Below are positions 7,269 to 16,363 of a stretch of DNA of 40,601 bases, piece after piece. The notes beneath the pieces were generated by a model that ran no database searches, had not been told where the DNA came from, and saw only the letters and a list, made by a program, of their open reading frames with translations. The translations under genes and the position numbers were made by a program. Origin of the DNA: a virus; IMG/VR virus record IMGVR_UViG_3300011114_000214, positions 1-40,601 of that record; one strand, given 5' to 3'. Position 1 is the first letter of the stretch, and each line of letters starts with the position of its first letter.

Positions 7269-7616
7269 ATGAGCAGCTACGATCCATTAGATACACGAGA
7301 CCAGGACCGCGCAAAGTCTGATAAAGAAGTGCGCGATAGAATGGAATCTGAAAATGAGTCGATAGATATTAAATGGCTCATGGGAAACAAAAGGGGCCGC
7401 AGAATTATTTGGCGGCTTCTGGATCAGTCGGGCGTATTTCGACTATCGTTCAACAGCAACTCGATGACGATGGCTTTCAACGAGGGGCAGAGGAACTTTG
7501 GTAATCGTATGCTTGCAATGATCCACACTTTATGTCCAGAGTTATATCCAGCCATGCTAAAGGAGTCTCAAAATGCAAGAAACAACGATGACGGAATCGG
7601 CCCCAACGACCACTGA
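7269..7616 (+). CDS. Bbp19-like phage protein
   Basis: 115 residues. It matches the family of Bordetella phage BPP-1 Bbp19: acidic start YDPLDTRDQDRAK, a helix with ESIDIKWLMGNKRGRRIIWR (about 30-49), then LLDQSGVFRLSF and a C-terminal LCPELYPAMLKE. The protein is encoded directly before the scaffold in these phages and is thought to take part in head assembly; its biochemical role is unknown. The 3' end overlaps the scaffold gene by 44 bases, and the scaffold's ribosome site (AGGAG at 7561) lies within it. Confidence 0.8.
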   Translation: MSSYDPLDTRDQDRAKSDKEVRDRMESENESIDIKWLMGNKRGRRIIWRLLDQSGVFRLSFNSNSMTMAFNEGQRNFGNRMLAMIHTLCPELYPAMLKESQNARNNDDGIGPNDH

Positions 7617-8241
7617 AAGCCTATCTGTATCGCAAGGTAGCGTAAGCCAGCAACCGCAAGGAAGCCAGCAAGCGCAATCGCAGCAAGCAGCACCAGAGCA
7701 AGCCCAGCCCAACATTACAGATGGCAAGCAGGGTCAACAAAGCAGCCAACAGGCAGATGTCAGATATGGCTCTCCTGAGAACTATGAGTTTAAACCGCCA
7801 GAGGGTAGGACATACGACCCGGAAGTGATGACGGTTTACACTGAAGTGGCTAAAGAGTTGAATTTGTCTCAGGATGCCGCGCAGAAGTTATTATCGAAAC
7901 TTGGTCCACCTATCGAGGCCCGTCAGGCTCGTGAGTTGGAGCAGTTGCGTACTGGATGGACTAATGATTCTAAGGCTGACACGGAGTTCGGTGGGGAAAG
8001 GCTCACAGAAAACCTGGCAATCGCAAAGAAAAGTTTGGATCAGTTTGGTACGCCTGGCTTGCTTTCGCTGTTGAATGAATCGGGACTTGGAAATCACCCT
8101 GAGATAATCAGATTTTTCTATAGAGCCGGTAAAGCAATTGGTGAAGATAAGTTTGTCGGTGGCGGTCAAGGTGGTAAGAACTCAGCGAAGTCTAATGCTG
8201 ACTATGCCGCTTCACTTTATCCTACTCAACAACAGCATTAA
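7573..8241 (+). CDS. capsid scaffolding protein
   Basis: 222 residues. The first 65 are low-complexity Ser/Gln/Ala/Thr (QQPQGSQQAQSQQAAPEQAQ), the middle (about 66-180) is an amphipathic helical domain with ENYEFKPPEGRTYDPEVMTV and a DAAQKLLSKLG segment, and the end is Gly-rich then DYAASLYPTQQQH, a short C-terminal sequence typical of scaffold that docks to capsid. Immediate position before the major capsid protein is the standard scaffold place. Scaffold guides procapsid assembly and leaves before packaging. Start ATG 7573 has an AGGAG site eight bases upstream. No protease motif was seen. Confidence 0.8.
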   Translation: MQETTMTESAPTTTESLSVSQGSVSQQPQGSQQAQSQQAAPEQAQPNITDGKQGQQSSQQADVRYGSPENYEFKPPEGRTYDPEVMTVYTEVAKELNLSQDAAQKLLSKLGPPIEARQARELEQLRTGWTNDSKADTEFGGERLTENLAIAKKSLDQFGTPGLLSLLNESGLGNHPEIIRFFYRAGKAIGEDKFVGGGQGGKNSAKSNADYAASLYPTQQQH

Positions 8242-8256
8242 AAAGGAGATTTAAAA

Positions 8257-9276
8257 ATGGCTACACTATCAAACACAGCCCTAACCCTCGCGGATTGGGC
8301 TAAACGTACAGACCCTACCGGGAATGTACCAGTCGTTGCAGAACTGTTATCACAAAGCAACGAGATCTTGGAAGATGCAGTATTCAAGGAAGGTAACTTG
8401 CCAACGGGTGAGCGTGTTGTTATCCGTACCGGTCTGCCTACCGTCTATTGGAGAGCATTGAACCAAGGTATTCCAAACAGCAAATCAACCACAGCACAAG
8501 TGGATGAAGCTTGCGGTATTCTGGAAGCCCGTTCTGAAGTAGACAAAGACCTGGCAATGCTGAATGGCAACACCAGCCAATTCCGTCTGTCAGAAGATCA
8601 AGCGTTCTTGGAAGCAATGAACCAAACCCAAGCAACCACCTTGTTCTACGGCAATCCTGGTACAGATCCAAAGCAGTTCCTTGGCCTAGCATCACGTTAC
8701 TCAAGTCTGTCTGGCGGCAACGCACAGAACATTCTGAGTGCCGGTGGTTCTGGTTCAGACAATACCTCTGTTTACCTGGTAGTTTGGGGTGACAACACTG
8801 TTTACTGCCCGTTCCCTAAAGGTTCTAAGGCTGGTTTGGTCCATGAAGATCTGGGCGAACAGACCGTCTACAACTCAGATGGCACCCGTATGCAAGCATT
8901 GGCCACCCGTTACCAGTGGAAGAATGGCTTGGTTGTTAAGGATTGGCGTTATGTCGTTCGTATCCCTAACATCGATGTCAGCGACCTTATTGGTCAAGCT
9001 GGTACGCAAGCATCAACCGCTGCAACCGCGTTGATTAAGTTGATGGCTCGTTCACTGTATCGTATCCCTAACATGAGCATGGGTCGTGCAGCTTTCTACA
9101 TGAACCGTACTGTTCACTCTGGCCTGGCACTTGCTGCTATGGACAAGAGCCAATACGTTCTGAAGATCGAACAAGGTCTAACCCAATTTGGTCAGCCTGA
9201 TTCATGGTTGAGCTTCCTGGGAGTTCCACTGCGCCGTGTTGATTCGTTGCTTAACACCGAAGCAGTTGTATCCTAA
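8257..9276 (+). CDS. major capsid protein (BPP-1 Bbp17-like)
   Basis: 339 residues, preceded by a strong AAAAAGGAG site. The start TLSNTALTLADWAKRTDPTG, a central QATTLFYGNPGTDPKQFLGL (about 126-145) and the end WLSFLGVPLRRVDSLLNTE match the major capsid family of BPP-1/epsilon15-like podoviruses (HK97 fold). It forms the icosahedral shell. Codons here are visibly more biased (CGT, GGT, CTG, AAC, TAC) than in neighbouring genes, as expected for the most abundant protein. It is flanked by scaffold and cement genes in the BPP-1 order. Confidence 0.92.
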   Translation: MATLSNTALTLADWAKRTDPTGNVPVVAELLSQSNEILEDAVFKEGNLPTGERVVIRTGLPTVYWRALNQGIPNSKSTTAQVDEACGILEARSEVDKDLAMLNGNTSQFRLSEDQAFLEAMNQTQATTLFYGNPGTDPKQFLGLASRYSSLSGGNAQNILSAGGSGSDNTSVYLVVWGDNTVYCPFPKGSKAGLVHEDLGEQTVYNSDGTRMQALATRYQWKNGLVVKDWRYVVRIPNIDVSDLIGQAGTQASTAATALIKLMARSLYRIPNMSMGRAAFYMNRTVHSGLALAAMDKSQYVLKIEQGLTQFGQPDSWLSFLGVPLRRVDSLLNTEAVVS

Positions 9277-9300
9277 TCTAGATAACAGAGGAGAATTAAA

Positions 9301-9732
9301 ATGATCACAGATGCACTTCTACGGGTTTCAGATGCGCAAGCATTAACGACCACAGCAGTTAGTACCAACACCATTGACCTGGTAACAGCACGGGATATGG
9401 GCGAAGGTTCGGAACTATACTTCAACTTCGCTATGATCACCGCTGCGGTTGGTGGTACTAGTGTAAAATTTGAAGTTATCAGTTCAGCCGCAGCAGCATT
9501 GACCTCACCAACCGTTATTGGATCTAGTGATGCAATCGTCACTGCATCCTTGACGATTGGTACTAATGTTGCTGTACGGGTAAACCCTGCTCTTGCAAGT
9601 TTAGGGCAACGGTACCTTGGTACGCGTTACACCATCGTTGGCACATACAGTGCTGGCACGGTGACCGCTGATCTGGTTACAGACATCCAAGATGGTAAGA
9701 AATTCTACGCATCAGGATTTTCAGTAACATAA
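9301..9732 (+). CDS. Bbp16-family capsid cement protein
   Basis: 143 residues, with GAGGAG upstream. MITDALLRVSDAQALTTTAV, then STNTIDLVTARDMGEGSELYF and a C-terminus DIQDGKKFYASGFSVT match the Bbp16 cement proteins of BPP-1-like phages, small jelly-roll proteins that sit on the capsid at two-fold positions and strengthen it. The gene directly follows the major capsid gene as in that group. Composition is strand-rich with few helices, consistent with the fold. Confidence 0.85.
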   Translation: MITDALLRVSDAQALTTTAVSTNTIDLVTARDMGEGSELYFNFAMITAAVGGTSVKFEVISSAAAALTSPTVIGSSDAIVTASLTIGTNVAVRVNPALASLGQRYLGTRYTIVGTYSAGTVTADLVTDIQDGKKFYASGFSVT

Positions 9733-9749
9733 TTTAAAGGGAACTATCC

Positions 9750-9908
9750 ATGACTAAGAAATACCTTGTTCTAGTTAAGTCATATATCAACAATGCAATC
9801 CGTGAGGAAGGCGATATTGTTGAGTACGATACCAAGCCAGGTTCCAATCTTCAACTGGTAGAGGAAGATGCTAAAGAAGAGGTTGTAAAGGAAACAAAAA
9901 AGAAATAG
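9750..9908 (+). CDS. small acidic/basic-tailed head-region protein
   Basis: 52 residues: begins MTKKYLVLVKSYINNAIREE, then GDIVEYDTKPGSNLQLVE, ending in a charged tail with ETKKK. A short beta-domain followed by a charged tail, with a GSNL[QE]LVE signature, is a familiar small gene after the capsid cement gene in phages of this type. Function unknown. A GGGAA site lies upstream and the strong terminator starts 24 bases after the stop, so it is the last gene of the head operon. Confidence 0.7.
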   Translation: MTKKYLVLVKSYINNAIREEGDIVEYDTKPGSNLQLVEEDAKEEVVKETKKK

Positions 9909-9932
9909 TTGTGGTGCGTTTCTAGTGTTTAT

Positions 9933-9967
9933 AAGGGGGATTCGGGAAACCTTTTCCCCCTTTTTTT
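9933..9967 (+). terminator. rho-independent terminator after the head genes
   Basis: Stem AAGGGGGA (9933-9940) pairs with TCCCCCTT (9955-9962) around a 14-base loop; with the closing T run 9961-9967 this is a classical intrinsic terminator. It separates capsid genes from tail genes and probably limits read-through so that capsid mRNA is more abundant. Confidence 0.88.
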
Positions 9968-9980
9968 CTAAGGGGAAATT

Positions 9981-10661
9981 ATGGCATCGGAAGTTGATAT
10001 TGTTAATCTTGCTCTGGCAAACCTTGGAGATAACGCAACCGTAACGAGTTTGTACCCTCCCGAAGGATCTGCTCAGTCAGAACACGCAGCAAGGTTCTAC
10101 CCAATAGCACGAGACACTCTTCTAGAAATGCATACATGGGCATTCACTACCAGGAGAGCAACTCTTAACCTATTGAACATTACAGTTCCTCAGTGGAAGT
10201 ATGTCTACGCAGTACCAAACAGTTGGATCGGTTGTATCGCAATCCTTCCTCCAGATTCAAATTCAGATTACAGTTCAATATACTCCCCGGTTGATACGCT
10301 AGGGTATACGGCCAACAATGTTCCTTTGGTACAGGGCGGCCAATACATTCCGCAGCCATACCAGGTAGAGTCTGCTGATGATGGTTCAGATATTATCCTT
10401 ACAAATCAAGAGAATGCGATACTTAGATACTCGGTATCTGTAACTGACACCACAAAATTCACCGCCATGTTCACAATGACTTTGGCCTGGCACCTAGCAT
10501 CAATGCTTGCCGGTCCAATAATTAAAGGTGATATCGGGGCAGCAGAAGCTGAAAGATGCGCCAAAATGATGGCCATCTATTTACAGAAAGCGAAGGAATC
10601 TGATTCTATTGATCGCCAGATTAGACCCGGTCATATAGTTTCATGGGTTGCTGGACGATAA
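9981..10661 (+). CDS. tail tubular protein A-like adaptor
   Basis: 226 residues, AAGGGGAA upstream. The start MASEVDIVNLALANLGDNAT, then ARFYPIARDTLLEMHTWAFT and RRATL is the signature of T7 gp11-like tail tubular A / head-tail adaptor proteins, which form the ring below the portal. Later, TLAWHLASMLAGPIIKGDIG (about 167-186) is also typical. It is first in the tail operon, directly after the terminator, and is followed after one base by the nozzle gene. Confidence 0.85.
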   Translation: MASEVDIVNLALANLGDNATVTSLYPPEGSAQSEHAARFYPIARDTLLEMHTWAFTTRRATLNLLNITVPQWKYVYAVPNSWIGCIAILPPDSNSDYSSIYSPVDTLGYTANNVPLVQGGQYIPQPYQVESADDGSDIILTNQENAILRYSVSVTDTTKFTAMFTMTLAWHLASMLAGPIIKGDIGAAEAERCAKMMAIYLQKAKESDSIDRQIRPGHIVSWVAGR

Positions 10662-10662
10662 G

Positions 10663-13600
10663 ATGCCAAATATAAAGATATTTAAAGGGTCTTTTTCTGG
10701 TGGCGAGATGTCTCCAGATATGTTCGGCCGGATAGATGACGGGAAGTATCAGAGCGGGGTGGCCAAGTGCAGAAACTTCATAGCCAGGCCACAAGGACCG
10801 GCTGAGAATAGGGCTGGATTTGCTTTTGTAAATGAAGTTAAGAACTCAAACCTAGCAACTCGTTTAATACCGTTCACATACTCGACCTCCCAAACCATGG
10901 TGATCGAGATGGGTGCCGGATACTTCAGATTCCATACCCAAGGAGCGACTCTGCTGGCCGGGACAGGTGGGACATTTGTAAGCCCAGGAACAGTCACGCT
11001 AACAAATACAACTCCGGTCACCGTAACAATGACTATAGCGGTTCCAGCAGTTGTAACACGGGCTGCTCATGGATTCATTGACGGACAACCTATATCATTT
11101 ACTACAACCGGAGCACTGCCAACTGGGTTAATAGCGGGAACAATTTATTATGTGCTGTCTCCATTAGCCAATACTTTTAATGTCGCAACCGAACCTAGTG
11201 GCCCACCAATTACTACAAGCGGCACTCAGAGTGGAGTTCATACCGCCAATGCTGGCGGGTTAGTAAACTTTGCTGCACATGGCCTGACCGTTGATACGCC
11301 AGTTAAATTCTCAACTACTGGGTCGTTGCCATCAGGACTTGTTAGCGGCACTCAATATTATGTATCAACTATCCCGACCGCCGGAACATTTACGCTATCT
11401 TTAACAAGTGCGGGAGCCGTATTCCAGTTCACAGGGGCGCAGAGTGGTGTCCATTCGTGCAGCTTCAGAACATACGCGCCCGGAGAAATGCTGAACTCCG
11501 GAGGAATTAATTACTACGCTACAACATCATCTCTTGGATTCCAGCCGCCGAATGCAACCTATTGGTATCCATTGCCTAGCGTTTATTATGAGATCCCGAA
11601 TCCATATGCCGCTGCTGACCTATTCGATATCCACTACGTTCAGTCTGCTGACATTATTACTTTGGTTCATCCAACGTATCCTCCAAGAGAGTTGAGGAGA
11701 AATGGAGCAACCAACTGGACACTACCAACAATTAATTTTTTACCTCCTATATCCGCTCCTCTGAATCCAAAGGTAACAGGGGAGGGGTTCACAGCCCCAG
11801 GAAAGTACAACGCTTACTATGTTGTTACTGCTGTAGGATCTGACAATATAAGCCAGTCTGCTTCCAGCACAAACGCACTAGGCAGCTCATTTAATATCAC
11901 CGGCATTACGGCTGCTAGTCCAGGGGTGATCACAACAGCGGCCCACGGCCTGGCTATTAATGATCGGGTGTACATATCTGGGATCACTACTGGACCAACA
12001 TCACTGAACGACAAGTTCTATTTAGTAAACACAGTACCTTTAGCCACAACTCTGACATTAAAAACAGAGGCGGGAGTACCTGTATCAACTTATGGATTGA
12101 CAGCATGGTCTGCCGGTGGCGCTGTTAAATTAGCATTCGTCAAATCAAATCTATTCGAGACCGGGTGTACTAATTTCATAAGCTGGGATGCTGTTAGTGG
12201 CGCGACTAGGTACAGAGTATACAAATTACAGGGTGGGATATATGGTTACATTGGAGAAACTGGCGGCCTTTCAATTGTTGATGACAATATTGCTCCTGAC
12301 CTGGGGGTAACTCCACCAACGTATGAGACAGACTTTAACTCTACTGGGAATTACCCTGCCGCGGTTTCGTACTATGAGCAGAGAAGGTGTTTCGCTGGGA
12401 CCATATTGGAGCCACAGAAGATCTGGATGACCAGGTCCGGCACCGAATCAGATATGTCCTACTCTCTCCCGATTAAGGATGACGATAGGATCGCGTTTAG
12501 AGTGGCCGCTCGTGAAGCAAATACGATTAGACACATTATCCCCCTCACTCAGCTTCTGCTTCTAACATCGGCCGCAGAATGGAGGGTTACATCGGTCAAT
12601 TCAGATGCAATCACCCCATCGACAATCAGCGTTAGACCTCAGAGTTATGTCGGATCTAGCAATGTGCAGCCGGTGGTTATTAACAACACCTTGGTATACG
12701 CATCATCCAGGGGCGGCCATGTACGGGAGTGCGGATATAACTGGCAAGCGCAGGGATTCATTACCGGAGATCTGTCAATTAGAGCGGCTCACCTGTTTGA
12801 CACATACACAGTTACCGATATGTGCTACTCAAAGTCTCCGCTTCCGTTAATCTGGATGGTCAGTTCCACCGGAAAGCTTCTTGGTCTTACATATATTCCA
12901 GAACAAAGCATTGGCGCCTGGCACTGGCATGACACTGACGGAACATTCGAGAGTTGCACGGTAGTTGCTGAAGGAACGAATGATGTTCTTTATGTGATAG
13001 TCAAAAGAACTATCAACAACGTGACCAAAAGGTACATTGAGCAGCAGCAACCAAGAATATTTCCAGAGCAGAAGAATGCATACTTTGTTGATTGCGGCGG
13101 GGTATATGACGGGACAAATACTTCTGTAACCACCGTTACTGTAAGCGGCGGTACTTTGTGGGGTCCATCTGAACCTTTAACAATAACATCATCAGCAGCA
13201 ATATTTAACTACCCATCGCAAGCTGATGTCGGGGACGAGATAGTTATCTATAGCGCGGACGGAGTTACTGAGTACCATCTCTTAATTACCTCAACTTCAT
13301 CAACAACAGTTGCAACGGCAAGAATTGATAAAGTATTAGAGGTCGCTTTAAGGAACGTAGCCACCACGGATTGGTCATTCGCTAGAAATATAATCACCGG
13401 ACTCTCCCATATTGAGGGGAAGGTAGTTAATATCCTGGCAGATGGGGCGGTGCATCCACAGAGAACCGTTTCTGGTGGGTCCATAACGCTCGACAGGGCC
13501 GGATCGTACATCGTCATAGGTCTTCCTATCACCGCCGATCTTCAAACGCTACCAGCGGCCTCTCAGATGGACAGTGCATTTGGCCAAGGACGGTACAAGA

Positions 13601-13851
13601 ATATAAACAAGGCTTGGATCAGAGTGTACAAATCGTCTGGATTGTTCATAGGTCCAGATGAGAACAACTTGACTGAGTCAAAGCAAAGAACTACGGAGCC
13701 GTATGGTTCTCCACCGGCATTGAGGTCTCAGGAAATTCTAGTGATGACCACTCCAACTTGGGCAGATGGCGGCCAGGTTTATATTCGTCAGTCAGATCCT
13801 CTACCTCTGAGTATAGTTGGGCTGACTCTTGAGGTCGCTGTTGGAAGTTAG
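10663..13851 (+). CDS. tail tubular protein B / nozzle-like protein with FCCH-like inserts
   Basis: 1062 residues from ATG 10663; an in-frame TTG at 10648 lies inside the previous gene and is less likely. The N-terminus (KGSFSGGEMSPDMFGRIDDG, then NFIARPQGPAENRAGFAF) and the middle (YEQRRCFAGTILEPQKIWMT; later LLLTSAAEWRV) match podovirus nozzle proteins of the T7 gp12 type, which form the tail tip tube. Residues about 105-270 hold two tandem beta modules with AHGF/AHGL and Y[YF]V patterns like the E1-enzyme FCCH domain reported in phage nozzles, and a third near 420-490; a fibronectin-like stretch (GKYNAYYVVTAVG) precedes it. Such inserts may bind surface sugars; that is inference. A weak match to the recurring TATCCGTA motif follows its stop. 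Confidence 0.85.
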   Translation: MPNIKIFKGSFSGGEMSPDMFGRIDDGKYQSGVAKCRNFIARPQGPAENRAGFAFVNEVKNSNLATRLIPFTYSTSQTMVIEMGAGYFRFHTQGATLLAGTGGTFVSPGTVTLTNTTPVTVTMTIAVPAVVTRAAHGFIDGQPISFTTTGALPTGLIAGTIYYVLSPLANTFNVATEPSGPPITTSGTQSGVHTANAGGLVNFAAHGLTVDTPVKFSTTGSLPSGLVSGTQYYVSTIPTAGTFTLSLTSAGAVFQFTGAQSGVHSCSFRTYAPGEMLNSGGINYYATTSSLGFQPPNATYWYPLPSVYYEIPNPYAAADLFDIHYVQSADIITLVHPTYPPRELRRNGATNWTLPTINFLPPISAPLNPKVTGEGFTAPGKYNAYYVVTAVGSDNISQSASSTNALGSSFNITGITAASPGVITTAAHGLAINDRVYISGITTGPTSLNDKFYLVNTVPLATTLTLKTEAGVPVSTYGLTAWSAGGAVKLAFVKSNLFETGCTNFISWDAVSGATRYRVYKLQGGIYGYIGETGGLSIVDDNIAPDLGVTPPTYETDFNSTGNYPAAVSYYEQRRCFAGTILEPQKIWMTRSGTESDMSYSLPIKDDDRIAFRVAAREANTIRHIIPLTQLLLLTSAAEWRVTSVNSDAITPSTISVRPQSYVGSSNVQPVVINNTLVYASSRGGHVRECGYNWQAQGFITGDLSIRAAHLFDTYTVTDMCYSKSPLPLIWMVSSTGKLLGLTYIPEQSIGAWHWHDTDGTFESCTVVAEGTNDVLYVIVKRTINNVTKRYIEQQQPRIFPEQKNAYFVDCGGVYDGTNTSVTTVTVSGGTLWGPSEPLTITSSAAIFNYPSQADVGDEIVIYSADGVTEYHLLITSTSSTTVATARIDKVLEVALRNVATTDWSFARNIITGLSHIEGKVVNILADGAVHPQRTVSGGSITLDRAGSYIVIGLPITADLQTLPAASQMDSAFGQGRYKNINKAWIRVYKSSGLFIGPDENNLTESKQRTTEPYGSPPALRSQEILVMTTPTWADGGQVYIRQSDPLPLSIVGLTLEVAVGS

Positions 13852-13863
13852 TATCCGTATCAT
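13852..13863 (+). repeat. degenerate copy of the recurring motif (copy D)
   Basis: TATCCGTATCAT immediately follows the TAG of the nozzle gene and matches the TATCCGTAACTA core at the first eight positions and in part afterwards. An A/T-rich stretch (ATTGTTTATTG) follows, as at the other copies. Its membership rests on position as much as identity. Confidence 0.35.
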
Positions 13864-13903
13864 TGTTTATTGATGTTCCAATACAAGAAAAGCGAGGAAT
13901 AAA

Positions 13904-14650
13904 ATGGGAATATGGAATTCTGGCGCACCTTACATGGCTTTCTCCCCGGCTGCATTTACCACTTACACGGGGCCAACACAAGCCTCTTTCTCCGCGAGTC
14001 CATTTACCACTTACACGGGGCCAACGGGTGGCGGTGGCGGCGGCGGTGGTGGCAGCGGCATGAGTACCATGGGGCAGATGGGCGTTGGAATGGCTATCAT
14101 GGGGGCGATCCAGAGCGGCATCGGAACATTCTACGCAGCTAAGTCAGCCAAGAATCAGTTGAAGTCTCAGGCAATGACCTTTGACTACCAGAAGCAAATG
14201 TCTGCATTGAATGCCAGGGCCATGGAAGACACCGCCCAGCAGATAATGAGGGCTGGCGAACAGGATATCGGCAGACTTACTCTCAGGTCCGGGCAGGTAA
14301 AGTCTTCTGCAAGGGCCGCTCAAGCTGCTCGTGGAGGCCAGATTGGAACCGGATCTAATGCCGAAGAGTTGGCATCTCTAGAGTTGATGAAGCAGACCGA
14401 TGCTCTCACCATAAACTCAAATACTGTACGGGCTGCATGGGCCGCCAGAACTCAGGCTCAAAATTACGATGCACAGGCTGCAATGGCCGGGGTATCTGCA
14501 TTCGGAGCAAGATCGGCAGCGAGTCAAATAAGTCCGTTTAGCCAGGCCAGTACAAATCTTATGTCTTCTGGCGGGAATGTTGCTTCAGCATGGTACAACC
14601 TTGAGATGTCCAAGAGATACATGGGCGGTATGTTCATGCCACAAAACTAA
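13904..14650 (+). CDS. internal virion (ejection) protein 1, gp14-like
   Basis: 248 residues with GAGGAA upstream. The first 41 residues carry two copies of a TTYTGPT module, then a run of nine glycines (about 42-50). The rest is a small hydrophobic stretch (GQMGVGMAIMGAIQSGIGTF, about 57-76) followed by long Ala/Gln-rich helices (YAAKSAKNQLKSQAM; ARMQ-like), the layout of T7 gp14-type inner core proteins that are ejected and form a channel in the outer membrane. Position between nozzle and two larger ejection proteins supports this. A 25-base direct repeat encodes the duplicated module. Confidence 0.72.
   Translation: MGIWNSGAPYMAFSPAAFTTYTGPTQASFSASPFTTYTGPTGGGGGGGGGSGMSTMGQMGVGMAIMGAIQSGIGTFYAAKSAKNQLKSQAMTFDYQKQMSALNARAMEDTAQQIMRAGEQDIGRLTLRSGQVKSSARAAQAARGGQIGTGSNAEELASLELMKQTDALTINSNTVRAAWAARTQAQNYDAQAAMAGVSAFGARSAASQISPFSQASTNLMSSGGNVASAWYNLEMSKRYMGGMFMPQN
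13953..14025 (+). repeat. 25-bp direct repeat in the ejection protein gene
   Basis: The 25 bases at 13953-13977 recur exactly at 14001-14025, a 48-base (16-codon) period, each encoding F-TTYTGPT. The perfect identity at the DNA level suggests a recent duplication or a site held by recombination. A G/C-rich GGC/GGT run for nine glycines follows at about 14027-14056. Confidence 0.85.
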
Positions 14651-14660
14651 GGTGATATAG

Positions 14661-16361
14661 ATGCCACAAGTTCCATATGAACTAACGCAAGGACTTAATG
14701 TAGTCAATCCCGGAATCAGAGAAGGGGTTGATGTTAAGACATACCCTAACCTCCAAGCAGAACAGATGGTCGAGTCTGGAAGGCAGATGGTATCGTCAGG
14801 CACCCATCTTAAAATTATGATGGACCAGGTCATGCTTGACCGTGCAGAAACCAATGCAAAAAATCACGACAATATAATCGCTGACGAGATTAGGGTAAGA
14901 ATATCAGATCCTAAAACTGGATTCACTGCGCTATCAGGGAAGAATGCTGTTGATCAAAGCGAGTCAGCTAAAGCCGGTGTTAATAAATATGTGAAGGACT
15001 ACATATCAAGCAATGTCAAAGACCCATTAGAGGCAGGTCTAGTTTCTAGGGCAGCCAATGCTAGACTTCAACACGCATATCAAACTATGGACTCCCATAC
15101 CTTCACGCAGGGCAAGGTCTATAAAGAGGCGGTATTCGTAGCTGGTATGGCAACAAGCAATAATGATATAGCCCAAGCAACGAAAGAATATTATGATAAT
15201 CCAGCAACAAGGAACAGAGGGCCATCGGCACAGGTAGCGGCACTCACTAATTCAAGAAATGCGAATTTTGAACAACACTTCGCTGATCTTGGTATAGACA
15301 AGAATAATCCAATTTACAAGAATGCCCTCATGCAAGCAGACACTAAGCTTGCTCAAGACATTGTAGGAAATTGGGTAACCCAAGGAAAGGTTACGCTTGC
15401 CAGGGAATATCTTGCGGCGAACAAGAAGCAGATAGATCAAACAGCAATGAACCAGATGACCCAATTGGTTGATATCGCCGCACTCTCTAAAGAGTCTATG
15501 GTACTAGCTAAAACGCTACCAGGAAGCTTTGTTGACAAGCAGAGTAAATTAGACAGTATGTTAAAGAGCGAGTCTATAAGTGATAATCTGTATCGCGCAA
15601 CATCGCAACAAATAAACAAAGATGAATCTGACTTCAAACAGAGGACATCTGAGAGCCATGCGAATACAGAGGCCGCCGTGTTTCAATGGTTAGATGATAA
15701 CCCGACAAGTCCGATTAATGCATCGCCAGCATCATTGCAGCAAGCAATGTTAAACGTCCCCGGTCTACGGAAGAAGGTAAATAAGTACGATAGGGCTGGC
15801 AATCGGTTTAGCACTGATGCAGATATTTATAATGAAATAATGGCCACAAGCCCAAAAGACTTAGCCACCTATTCAGATTCCGATTTTTATAATAGATTTA
15901 GGTCAGTACTTAACAATGAAGATTGGACTGGCGCCCTCGCAAGAAGATCTTACGGTCAAGGCGGGAAACAGGTAGGGACCAATATAGTCTCATTGCAAGA
16001 CCAAATAACAATGGCGTTAAAGCGTAATAAAATATTACCGGAGAGCGGCAAAGCGGATTTGAATGAACAGCAATACGCTTATAACGTAACTGTAGAAATC
16101 CAGGAAAGAGTGAAGGCAGAGGAAAGTAGAATTAGTGCTAAAAATGGACTAAGTGAAGATGCCAACGATAAAATAATATCTGATGTTTTATTGGAGAGGG
16201 TAACAAGGCCCGGGAATTTCCCTTGGTCTTCTGACGTTAAAGTAAGTCCGCACTCACTCCCTCAAAGTGAGCGTGAAATTATTAAGCTAATGCAAAGAAA
16301 TGGAACGCCAGTGAACGATGAAACTTTAAAGAAAGCGAAAGAAAATGCGGGGATAAGGTAA
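14661..16361 (+). CDS. internal virion (ejection) protein 2, gp15-like
   Basis: 566 residues. The start VPYELTQGLNVVNPGIREGV is the typical beginning of podovirus gp15-like proteins; next comes a long charged helical region (residues 35-330, for example MDQVMLDRAETNAKNHDNII and DPKTGFTALSGKNAVDQSE). The protein is almost all helix with many Lys, Gln and Asp, consistent with an inner-core protein that leaves the head with the DNA and forms the trans-periplasmic tube with the following giant protein. The AAGG before ATG 14661 serves as ribosome site. It ends two bases before the giant gene. Confidence 0.7.
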   Translation: MPQVPYELTQGLNVVNPGIREGVDVKTYPNLQAEQMVESGRQMVSSGTHLKIMMDQVMLDRAETNAKNHDNIIADEIRVRISDPKTGFTALSGKNAVDQSESAKAGVNKYVKDYISSNVKDPLEAGLVSRAANARLQHAYQTMDSHTFTQGKVYKEAVFVAGMATSNNDIAQATKEYYDNPATRNRGPSAQVAALTNSRNANFEQHFADLGIDKNNPIYKNALMQADTKLAQDIVGNWVTQGKVTLAREYLAANKKQIDQTAMNQMTQLVDIAALSKESMVLAKTLPGSFVDKQSKLDSMLKSESISDNLYRATSQQINKDESDFKQRTSESHANTEAAVFQWLDDNPTSPINASPASLQQAMLNVPGLRKKVNKYDRAGNRFSTDADIYNEIMATSPKDLATYSDSDFYNRFRSVLNNEDWTGALARRSYGQGGKQVGTNIVSLQDQITMALKRNKILPESGKADLNEQQYAYNVTVEIQERVKAEESRISAKNGLSEDANDKIISDVLLERVTRPGNFPWSSDVKVSPHSLPQSEREIIKLMQRNGTPVNDETLKKAKENAGIR

Positions 16362-16363
16362 AT

